19,007 nt of DNA from Methanobacteriota archaeon (GTDB taxonomy: Archaea; Thermoplasmatota; Poseidoniia; Poseidoniales; Poseidoniaceae), in NCBI GenBank assembly GCA_002727515.1, contig PBXF01000033.1:53046-72052 (forward strand), read 5' to 3'. Below are positions 6,672-13,307 of the stretch, in pieces. The position numbers were made by a program, and so were the translations under genes. Numbering within the stretch: the first letter of the stretch is position 1; every line of letters begins with the position of its first letter. The notes beneath the pieces were generated by a model. The model had not been told where the DNA came from, searched no databases, and saw only the letters and a program-made list of their open reading frames with translations.

Positions 6672-8810
6672 ATGATTCCACTATCCATTATGAACAATAG
6701 AAGTAAGTTGGTTATTCTAGTAATTCTCTCGTTTGTTATTACTACAGTTCCAACAAGCGATGGATACTCGTCTGGAGTACACAATCAAGCCAATAATGGT
6801 TGCTCGTGCCATTACAGTGTTGCTGCAATAACTGCAAATCATACCTTCCCAACCGAATACATGCCAGGTGACATTTACAGCATTGCCATAAATGTAAATG
6901 GCGGCACTCAATCTTTCAATGGAGGTTTCAATGTAATGGTAAATAAGGGCATATTGACTAATCCAGGATCATTTGTGAGCATAAACGGAGCAGGTACAAG
7001 CGCAACTCACAGTGGTGCCAATAACTTGGGATGGAGTTTCGATTGGGAGGCTCCTGCGCCGGGTAGTGGCAGTGTAGTTGTCGACATAGCAGTACTACAG
7101 TCAAATGCAAATGGCAATAATAATGGAGATACATGGGATAGTCTAACTTATACAATAGTCGAATTCCAGCCTCCAAATGACCCGCCAGTCGCTTATGACA
7201 TAAATATCACTTCAACAACTGGAACAGGATCAACAGCTCCTGTTAATTCAGATTTAACCCTAAACTACCAGTTTGGCGACCCAAACAATGACCCCGAAAG
7301 TGGAACAATCATTCAGTGGTTCATAGACGGCATCAAATCCTCCGCATACGATGATCAAACTGTAATTTCTGCTGCATCCACATCAGTCGGTCAAAAGTGG
7401 AAAGCAGAAATAACGCCATCAGATGGAGAAGATTTCGGGGCTACTGAGACTACAAGTGAAGTGACAATTATCGATATTGATTCTGATAATGATGGTGTAT
7501 TAGATAGTGATGATGCATTTCCTAATGACCCCAATGAGAGTGTTGACTCAGACAGTGATGGAGTTGGAGATAATGGTGACGCTTTCCCTAACGATGCGTC
7601 TGAAACTGCAGATACGGATATGGACGGTGTAGGAGATAATGCAGATGCTTTCCCTGACGATGCATCTGAAACCACAGATTCAGACCTTGATGGAGTAGGA
7701 GATAATTCAGACGCATTCCCTAACGATGCATCTGAAACCACAGATTCAGATTCAGATGGTGTTGGAGACAATGCTGATGCTTTTCCAAACGATTCTACTG
7801 AAACCACAGATTCAGACCTAGATGGAGTAGGAGACAATTCAGACGTATTTCCCTACGATTCAACTGAAACTACAGATTCAGATTTAGACGGTGTTGGAGA
7901 TAATGCGGATGTATTTCCAAACGATGCTAACGAAACACAAGACTCAGATATGGACGGAGTAGGAAACAATGCTGATGCATTCCCTAACGATGCTAATGAA
8001 ACTCTAGATTCAGATATGGACGGAGTAGGAGATAATTCTGATGCATTCCCTAACGATGCTAATGAAACTCTAGATTCAGATATGGACGGAGTAGGAAACA
8101 ATGCTGATGCATTCCCTAACGATGCTAATGAAACACTAGACTCAGATTTGGACGGAGTTGGCGATAATGCAGATGTATTCCCTGATGATGCTAGTGAAAC
8201 AATCGATTCTGATCAAGACGGAGTAGGAGATAATGCTGATGCATTCCCTAATGATTCCAGTGAAACATTAGACTCAGATATGGATGGAGTTGGAGATAAT
8301 TCTGATGCATTCCCCAACGATGCCAATGAAACATTAGACTCTGATATGGATGGAGTAGGCGATAATGCTGACGCATTTCCTAATGATGCATCCGAAACCA
8401 TGGACTCCGATGGGGATGGTGTGGGAGATAATGCACAAGCACTAGCAGAAGCCGAATCAAAAGAAGATTCTGACAACACTATGCTAATTATAGGAATAGT
8501 GTCAGGAATAATTGTTGTTATCTTGGCTGTTCTCTTCTTTATGAGAAAAGACGAGAGTACACCACTAAATGAATTAGATAATTCAAAGGACTACACTCAA
8601 AATATGAATACCTTTAGTGCAAACCCATACCAAAACACGGAGCAATTTATGCAGCAACAGATAACTCCGACAAATGTAATGCCAGCCCAACCTGTCGTTA
8701 GCGTTCCGAGCGTCATTCAACAATGGACAGATGCATCAGGACACACCTGGAGACAAATGAGTGATGGTTCTACTGAATGGTGGAATGGCACTGATTGGCA
8801 AAAAGCATGA
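6672..8810 (+). CDS. Membrane-anchored surface protein with choice-of-anchor-V-like domain, 14 TSP3 repeats and Trp-rich tail
   Basis: The protein has 712 residues. A signal peptide (hydrophobic core about 13-26) is followed by a domain at 32-165 that resembles choice-of-anchor-V/Reeler-like modules. It shows SGVHNQANNGCSCH near its start, EYMPGDIYSIAI, a conserved histidine in SATHSG (H113) and WSFDWEAPAPGSGSVVVD. CSCH (44-47) is one residue shorter than a canonical CxxCH haem motif. An Ig-like stretch (about 168-265) precedes the TSP3 array (268 to about 590). A transmembrane helix (604-624) ends in RKDES. The cytoplasmic tail is Gln/Pro-rich and ends in a Trp-rich motif, QWTDASGHTW then EWWNGTDW. 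GAGGT lies only 1 nt before the first ATG; a second ATG at 6690 gives a tidier signal peptide (MNNRSK), so the start is uncertain. The gene follows tRNA-Gln by 44 nt. A calcium-stiffened surface stalk is the likely role. Confidence 0.88.
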   Translation: MIPLSIMNNRSKLVILVILSFVITTVPTSDGYSSGVHNQANNGCSCHYSVAAITANHTFPTEYMPGDIYSIAINVNGGTQSFNGGFNVMVNKGILTNPGSFVSINGAGTSATHSGANNLGWSFDWEAPAPGSGSVVVDIAVLQSNANGNNNGDTWDSLTYTIVEFQPPNDPPVAYDINITSTTGTGSTAPVNSDLTLNYQFGDPNNDPESGTIIQWFIDGIKSSAYDDQTVISAASTSVGQKWKAEITPSDGEDFGATETTSEVTIIDIDSDNDGVLDSDDAFPNDPNESVDSDSDGVGDNGDAFPNDASETADTDMDGVGDNADAFPDDASETTDSDLDGVGDNSDAFPNDASETTDSDSDGVGDNADAFPNDSTETTDSDLDGVGDNSDVFPYDSTETTDSDLDGVGDNADVFPNDANETQDSDMDGVGNNADAFPNDANETLDSDMDGVGDNSDAFPNDANETLDSDMDGVGNNADAFPNDANETLDSDLDGVGDNADVFPDDASETIDSDQDGVGDNADAFPNDSSETLDSDMDGVGDNSDAFPNDANETLDSDMDGVGDNADAFPNDASETMDSDGDGVGDNAQALAEAESKEDSDNTMLIIGIVSGIIVVILAVLFFMRKDESTPLNELDNSKDYTQNMNTFSANPYQNTEQFMQQQITPTNVMPAQPVVSVPSVIQQWTDASGHTWRQMSDGSTEWWNGTDWQKA
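7473..8396 (+). repeat. Array of 14 tandem 66-nt repeats encoding 22-residue TSP3 units
   Basis: Fourteen units of exactly 66 nt run without any length change and are followed by a degenerate fifteenth at 8397-8438. The consensus protein unit is T-x-DSDxDGVGDNxDAFPND-(A/S)-(N/S)-E, a calcium-binding TSP3-like repeat. Units 8 and 10 (7935-8000 and 8067-8132) share a D-to-N change (GVGNN) and 57 identical bases at an offset of 132 nt, so a two-unit block was probably duplicated recently. Confidence 0.95.
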
Positions 8811-8811
8811 A

Positions 8812-9999
8812 TCACTCGCTCCAACCAATTAGGTCTCGAGTTATATTTTTTTGATGTGATTCAATCGTACCACCACCGATTTCGAGAAGTTTAGAGTCTC
8901 TCCACAGTCTTTCAACTGTGTATTCAGCAACATAACCGAAACCTCCCATGACTTGAATTGCAGCATCTGCAATCTCTTTTGCAGCTGTTGTTGCGAATAA
9001 CTTAACACCGTCACTATCCAACCTTTGTCCAGATTTTCCTAATTGCATATTGTTTGCGGTATCATAGATGTACGCACGCATGGCTCTATACTTTGCATAT
9101 GATTCTCCAATGTATCTTTGGATTTGTCCAAATTTTCGAATAGGTTTGCCGAATGCTTCTCTGTCTGAAGCATATTTATTCATCTCATCCAAGGATCTTC
9201 GAGCAATTCCAAGAGACATCGCCGCTAGGGTCAATCTTTCAATTTCTAAATTTCTCATCATGTGAATCATTGACTCACCAATACCTCCAACAAGGTTTTC
9301 TTTTGGTACAATACAATCCTCAAAAACTAGTTCTGCTGTGTTTGATGCCCTCATTCCGGTTTTGTCGATAATTTTTTGCCCAACAGTGTATCCTGGCATT
9401 CCATTTTCAACCAAGAATGTTGAAATTTGTGCTCTTCCTCTATCGTCCGTACCTGTCTTAGCATAAACCCAAACAATATCAGCGGGTGTTCCATCATCAT
9501 CCAGACAACCATTTGTAATCCACATCTTTCGACCATTTAGAATCCAGTTACCATCTGCATTTTGTTGAGCAGTAGTAGAGATTCCCAAAACATCAGTTCC
9601 AGCATCAGGTTCACTCATAGCCATTGCTGCAATCCATTCTCCTGAACAAACTTTAGGCATAATTCGCTCTTTTTGCTCCACATTACCATTGAATTCTAAG
9701 TTGTTAACGAATAACATTGAATGGGCTAAATAAGCAAGTGCAAAACCAGGATCACTGGCTGATAGTTCTTCATGGACTATTACAGCAGCTGTGGCATCTA
9801 ACCCTGCGCCACCGTATTCTTCACTTGCTGTGACGCCTAGAAGACCCATTTCACCCATAGATTTGAGCAATTCAATATTAAATCGCTCATGCTTGTCGTG
9901 GTCATGTGCTTGAGGCTCAACTGACTCATCGACAAAGTCTCTAATCATAGCGCGTAGCATTACAGATTCTTCATTCGGATTCGCAATATCCATGTCCAT
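8812..9999 (-). CDS. Acyl-CoA dehydrogenase, isovaleryl-CoA dehydrogenase-like
   Basis: This FAD-dependent enzyme introduces the alpha-beta double bond into acyl-CoA and passes electrons to electron-transfer flavoprotein. From the ATG at 9999 it has 395 residues, the normal length. Visible family signatures are ASEEYGGAGLDA, AMSEPDAGTDV, KMWITNG, DKTGMRASNTAEL, REAFGKPIRKFG and QVMGGFGYVAEYTVERLWRD. The position holding the catalytic glutamate in medium- and short-chain enzymes is glycine (EIGGGT). The helix-G glutamate used by isovaleryl-CoA dehydrogenase is present in NLEIERL (E254). A leucine-derived or other branched substrate is therefore favoured. A GTG at 10008 also opens the frame, but GGTGA lies 4-5 nt before the ATG at 9999. 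The gene is 41 nt downstream of a basic hypothetical gene on the same strand. Its stop is 1 nt from the stop of the convergent TSP3 gene. Exact substrate is not determined. Confidence 0.93.
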   Translation of the reverse strand: MDMDIANPNEESVMLRAMIRDFVDESVEPQAHDHDKHERFNIELLKSMGEMGLLGVTASEEYGGAGLDATAAVIVHEELSASDPGFALAYLAHSMLFVNNLEFNGNVEQKERIMPKVCSGEWIAAMAMSEPDAGTDVLGISTTAQQNADGNWILNGRKMWITNGCLDDDGTPADIVWVYAKTGTDDRGRAQISTFLVENGMPGYTVGQKIIDKTGMRASNTAELVFEDCIVPKENLVGGIGESMIHMMRNLEIERLTLAAMSLGIARRSLDEMNKYASDREAFGKPIRKFGQIQRYIGESYAKYRAMRAYIYDTANNMQLGKSGQRLDSDGVKLFATTAAKEIADAAIQVMGGFGYVAEYTVERLWRDSKLLEIGGGTIESHQKNITRDLIGWSE

Positions 10000-10040
10000 A
10001 CCACTCACCCCGATGAGGTAGAGTTTTTTTGTCTTAGGAT

Positions 10041-10454
10041 TTAACGGGCAATTTTTCTTGCTCGTTTTCGAGGCATATTTTCATGACCAATTGCTGGTCT
10101 AGATTGTGCACGCTTGATTGCTTTTCGAACCTTCACTTTTCTCTCATTCCTTGCAATTTTTCTTGCTCTTTTCCCAACATGTCGGAGGTGACCTTTTTTG
10201 ACTCTTGGTTCTGCAGGTAATCTATTGTCAATTCCCGCTCTGGCTAAGACATCTTCTGCCATTCCTCGAGGAGTTACTGCTTTTGCTTCTTCAACAATTC
10301 TAGATGCCAAATGGTGTAATGATTCTTGTTGAGATATTTGTGGAATATTTGTTAATTCAACAGCAACATGTTGTTGAATCTCCAATTGCTCTTCCATCAA
10401 TGAAACTAGAAAATTAGTAGTTAGATCGACCTGCTTTCGCTCACCCATATGCAT
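10041..10454 (-). CDS. Hypothetical small protein with strongly basic, internally repeated C-terminal tail
   Basis: The protein has 137 residues and no family that I recognise. The N-terminal half (about 8-60) looks helical and is acidic to neutral (FLVSLMEEQLEIQQHVAVEL, then SLHHLASRIVEEAKAV). A short segment TPRGMAEDVLARAGIDNRL (61-79) leads into a very basic tail. The octapeptide KRARKIAR appears twice, at 95-102 and at the C-terminus (130-137). The two DNA copies also resemble each other. Such a tail usually binds nucleic acid, so a ribosome-, RNA- or chromatin-associated role is possible but is inference. A second ATG at 10448 could be the start, and neither has a strong ribosome binding site. 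The gene precedes the acyl-CoA dehydrogenase by 41 nt and may be co-transcribed with it. It has no zinc motif, signal peptide or membrane segment. Confidence 0.72.
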   Translation of the reverse strand: MHMGERKQVDLTTNFLVSLMEEQLEIQQHVAVELTNIPQISQQESLHHLASRIVEEAKAVTPRGMAEDVLARAGIDNRLPAEPRVKKGHLRHVGKRARKIARNERKVKVRKAIKRAQSRPAIGHENMPRKRARKIAR

Positions 10455-10513
10455 CCCATCCAGATGCCATGTGCGCTGACGCAGTTATGAACTTTCGGCA
10501 AAAAATAACTTGG

Positions 10514-10521
10514 AATATATC
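10514..10521 (-). promoter_or_regulatory. Candidate TATA box upstream of the basic hypothetical gene
   Basis: The minus strand reads GATATATT, a strong-looking archaeal TATA box about 60 nt before the ATG at 10454. It would drive the basic hypothetical gene and probably the acyl-CoA dehydrogenase. It lies just past the end of tRNA-His, consistent with a fresh start of transcription. Inferred from sequence only. Confidence 0.4.
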
Positions 10522-10536
10522 GATTAACTGACCAAT

Positions 10537-10545
10537 TAAGAAAAA
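10537..10545 (-). terminator. Candidate T-run terminator of tRNA-His
   Basis: On the minus strand a TTTTT followed by CTTA begins 6 nt beyond the encoded CCA of tRNA-His. Archaeal RNA polymerase terminates at such U-runs without needing a hairpin. The placement between tRNA-His and the next candidate TATA box fits. Confidence 0.4.
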
Positions 10546-10551
10546 TCGGAA

Positions 10552-10627
10552 TGGGGCAGTGACCGGGAATCGAACCCGGGCTGGCAGGACCACAACCTAC
10601 CGTGCTAACCGCTACACCATCACAGCC
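10552..10627 (-). tRNA. trnH: tRNA-His (anticodon GTG), CCA encoded
   Basis: On the minus strand a 76-nt cloverleaf begins GGCTGTGATGG and ends with encoded CCA (10554-10552). The anticodon loop is TTGTGGT with anticodon GTG. The extra 5' G (G-1) pairs with C73, the hallmark of tRNA-His. The D arm contains AGCGGTTAGC and the T arm CCGGG-TTCGATT-CCCGG. The acceptor stem has one apparent T-T mismatch (third pair). No intron is seen. In contrast to tRNA-Gln in this window, CCA is encoded. Confidence 0.95.
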
Positions 10628-10653
10628 ATCGGTTGTTCCGCCCACCGTGAGGC

Positions 10654-10661
10654 CATATTTA
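10654..10661 (-). promoter_or_regulatory. Candidate TATA box of tRNA-His
   Basis: TAAATATG on the minus strand lies 27-34 nt upstream of the tRNA-His 5' end, the expected distance for an archaeal promoter starting at or near the mature 5' end. Judged from sequence and position only. Confidence 0.45.
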
Positions 10662-10684
10662 TCACATTCCGTCATAAAATGTGA
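10662..10684. promoter_or_regulatory. Inverted repeat in the tRNA-His / surface-protein intergenic region (possible operator)
   Basis: TCACATT (10662-10668) and AATGTGA (10678-10684) form perfect 7-bp arms around a 9-nt spacer. The repeat abuts the candidate TATA box of tRNA-His and covers an AT-rich box (ATAAAATG, 10674-10681) that could serve the plus-strand gene at 10732. Size and position suit a dimeric regulator, but a chance palindrome is possible. Confidence 0.3.
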
Positions 10685-10731
10685 CATATTACACCGTTCT
10701 ATTGAAGGTGTATTGCGACTGAGGGTTGGTT

Positions 10732-13098
10732 ATGAGGCATTTAGTTGCGACACTGCTGATTGCTATATTGGCATCTCCGATAGCATTTGTTGATGCAAGA
10801 AGTGTTCATTCTACATCTGACGAAGACATGTTCCCCCAAGGAGATATGAGTTCACCCGGGGACTGGGAAATAAAGGAACATCTTGCATTTACACAAGAGA
10901 ACAAAGCTGAAGATGGAGAGTATGTTTTCGGGATGATTGCAGATAATAGAATGACATTAGGAGTCAATCTTCCAGAACACAAAGACAACCAAATGCTCTG
11001 GTCAACTTCAACTCCTACTGACTCTAATGCATCAATTGGATATCCAGATGGTGCCTACACATTTTCATCAGGCCCTGACATAATTGTAGGGAATTTTAAC
11101 GTCGGAAGCATTTCTTCTAATGATATCACAAAAGTTGAACTTGTTGTGCATTTTGATGTACCAGATATTCTAACACAAGATAAAGTAAGAATTTCAGTTA
11201 TTGATAATGGCGTGCATGATCTTGTCAAAACCTGGAGCAATACTCAGTCTGGACTTTATTATATGTCAAACGGCTGGAGCATGGAATTATCTGGCTATGA
11301 AAATTTAAGTTGGGATGCAATATCAAATCTTGAAATCAAACTAGATTACGTTTCAAACGGCGGATCTGATGATAGCCAACTTCGAGTTGATGCTGTAGGA
11401 ATAAATGTAGAAATGAAAACACCTTGGTATGGTGCAGAAAGGGTCACTGCGACATCCTCCAACTCATTCAATAATTGGCCAATTATTGATTTTGATAAAA
11501 CAAAGGGCGAATTTACATCATTGTCTATTGCGCCTTGTGGACTCGATGCAATTGATGGCGAATGGACTACTGATGTAATAGAATTGCCACCTGAGCAAGA
11601 TTGGGGACGGATTCATGTAGATTTTGAAACCGACCAAAACGGCAGCATAGAGATAGAATATCTAGACAATTCTGGCACATGGCAATCGATAGATGAGGGA
11701 ACTATTCCTAGTACTAATTCAGATACACAATTTAGATTTAGAATACTAGATTCCTGTTTAACTAGAGCATGGATTGATATTAATGATCCACACTTACTAG
11801 TTACTGGTAGTGTCTCGGGTGATATTTCTTCCATGAACACAACAACCACTCGATGGACTGTAGTTGCAAATGGAATCACAGTAGATAATTTCAACGGAAC
11901 TATTCTCGGAAATTTTGTTCATCAAATACCAATAGGTAAAGTAATGCACAACTCAGATACTGAATTAGAAATTAAAATCAAATCATGGTATAATTGGGAA
12001 AATGATGGTTCTGCTGCCGATGTAAATCTGGTCATTAACAGCATTGAAGTAATTGGAGCATATTCTATTGAATACGATGAAGACCCCCAGTGTCAATTGA
12101 TAGGATCGCATGATTTGACTGAAGATGGGGGCGGAATAATACTGCCTTTCCTAACAAGGTGTTCTGATGATAGAACAAGTACAGAGAATCTGATAGTAGA
12201 ATTTGAAAATTCGAATCCCAATGTTGTAGAAGTAGATTTAACAGAAGGGCAGGTTAGAATTCGTCTAGTTCCAGAAGCATCTGGTACAGCCGAGATAATT
12301 ACCACTGTTACAGACAGTGCTGGAAACACATACAAGGAAGTATCAACAATAAATGTCGCCAACGTAGACGACTCGCCTGTTCTGCAACAATTCCCAGGCA
12401 CTATACCGGTAGAGCATGGGTATAATCATCAGATTAATTTCACGTTAACCGATGTAGACACTCTATCTTCTGATTTGACTGTTTATACAAATCGATCATG
12501 GGCAACTGTTGACATGCAAAATAGAGCCATTATCGTAAACGCACCAGTTCCAGGTTTTACATCTGTTCTAGTTACTGCATGCGACTTGACTGATTGTGTT
12601 GAGCGAGTTTTATATTTAGAAGTCAGAGCACTGGCTGAGTTATTTGTAGAAGAAATTCGTATTCCTGATGACATTCGGGAAGGAGATTTGTTCGACGTTA
12701 AGGTGTATGTTAGAAATTCAGGTCAAGTATCAGCAATGATGGTTTCAGTAAGATGCACTGCTGACGACCAAACATTCGGAAGTGGCGTCATACAGGTTCT
12801 AGAACCTGGCCAGATGGGTTCGATTATTTGCAGTATGAAAGCACCCACCAACGACAATAGTCTAATTATAGAAGCAGAAGTAGATAGAGGCACATCGATT
12901 GACGAGGTTGATGAAACAAATAATGTAGCATCTGAAATAATTGGTATAGGTATAGCTGTTGAGGATAAAACATCTAGTGACAGCGATAGTTTTGACATTG
13001 GAGAAGGTTCTACTTTAGTGATTTCAATTGTATTTATTGTCATACTTATAGGAGCATTTGGACTATTTGCTCCAGCGAAAATAAAGAAGGTCGAATGA
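10732..13098 (+). CDS. Large secreted, C-terminally membrane-anchored surface protein with cadherin-like and CARDB domains
   Basis: From the ATG at 10732 the protein has 788 residues. A TTG at 10726 is in frame, but GAGGGT sits about 5 nt before the ATG. A signal peptide (MRHLVATLLIAILASPIAFVDA) ends near residue 22. The long middle (about 25-450) is beta-rich with lectin- or CBM-like patches such as FNNWPIIDFD and SGTWQSIDEGT; I do not recognise a named family there. Residues about 455-630 look like tandem Ig/cadherin-like domains (GTAEIITTVTDSAGNTY, DDSPVLQQFPG, TDVDTLSSDLTVY). Residues about 634-740 match CARDB: LFVEEIRIPDDIREGD, VKVYVRNSGQVSA and IDEVDETNNVASE. A single transmembrane helix (761-781) and a short KIKKVE tail anchor it with the bulk outside. 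It has no TSP3 repeats and no Trp-rich tail, unlike the two other surface proteins. Its stop overlaps the next gene by 4 nt. Adhesion or polymer binding is a guess. Confidence 0.88.
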   Translation: MRHLVATLLIAILASPIAFVDARSVHSTSDEDMFPQGDMSSPGDWEIKEHLAFTQENKAEDGEYVFGMIADNRMTLGVNLPEHKDNQMLWSTSTPTDSNASIGYPDGAYTFSSGPDIIVGNFNVGSISSNDITKVELVVHFDVPDILTQDKVRISVIDNGVHDLVKTWSNTQSGLYYMSNGWSMELSGYENLSWDAISNLEIKLDYVSNGGSDDSQLRVDAVGINVEMKTPWYGAERVTATSSNSFNNWPIIDFDKTKGEFTSLSIAPCGLDAIDGEWTTDVIELPPEQDWGRIHVDFETDQNGSIEIEYLDNSGTWQSIDEGTIPSTNSDTQFRFRILDSCLTRAWIDINDPHLLVTGSVSGDISSMNTTTTRWTVVANGITVDNFNGTILGNFVHQIPIGKVMHNSDTELEIKIKSWYNWENDGSAADVNLVINSIEVIGAYSIEYDEDPQCQLIGSHDLTEDGGGIILPFLTRCSDDRTSTENLIVEFENSNPNVVEVDLTEGQVRIRLVPEASGTAEIITTVTDSAGNTYKEVSTINVANVDDSPVLQQFPGTIPVEHGYNHQINFTLTDVDTLSSDLTVYTNRSWATVDMQNRAIIVNAPVPGFTSVLVTACDLTDCVERVLYLEVRALAELFVEEIRIPDDIREGDLFDVKVYVRNSGQVSAMMVSVRCTADDQTFGSGVIQVLEPGQMGSIICSMKAPTNDNSLIIEAEVDRGTSIDEVDETNNVASEIIGIGIAVEDKTSSDSDSFDIGEGSTLVISIVFIVILIGAFGLFAPAKIKKVE

Positions 13099-13301
13099 TA
13101 GGTGGTTGTAAGCACCGTTTGTCGGATAATCACAAAAACTGGGTTAAACTTCATATGCTGAAGTATTCAGAATCTGATACTTCGAATGGGCTGTGGGGGC
13201 TCTTCACCATAGGTGACGAAGTCGGTGTGGAACACATGAGTGAATTGAAAATAAGAATTGAAACTGATGAATATATTTACGAAGAATACGTAGAAGCTTG
13301 A
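13095..13301 (+). CDS. Small hypothetical protein translationally coupled to the CARDB surface protein
   Basis: The protein has 68 residues. Its ATG overlaps the preceding stop (ATGA), and GAAGGT lies about 3 nt upstream, the arrangement of a translationally coupled gene pair. The N-terminal part is basic (CKHRLSDNHKNWVKLH) and the C-terminal part acidic (RIETDEYIYEEYVEA). There is no signal peptide, membrane helix or cysteine pair, so the product is probably cytoplasmic. I recognise no family. The coupling suggests it serves or is regulated with the surface protein, but chance read-through into a short frame cannot be excluded. It ends 6 nt before the stop of the convergent cbf5 gene. Confidence 0.55.
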   Translation: MIGGCKHRLSDNHKNWVKLHMLKYSESDTSNGLWGLFTIGDEVGVEHMSELKIRIETDEYIYEEYVEA

Positions 13302-13307
13302 TAGAAT

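Noticed and set aside
7473..8396. Possible CRISPR-like regular repeats
   Set aside because: Units are directly adjacent with no unique spacers, keep one open frame and encode calcium-binding repeats.
7391..8479. Three open frames on the minus strand rich in SPTPSxSES
   Set aside because: They are antisense shadows of the 66-nt TSP3 array; the repeat has no stop in that frame. None has a ribosome binding site, and the plus-strand reading gives a coherent surface protein.
10421..10687. An 88-codon minus-strand frame spanning tRNA-His
   Set aside because: It runs through the whole tRNA gene and has no ribosome binding site or protein-like composition.
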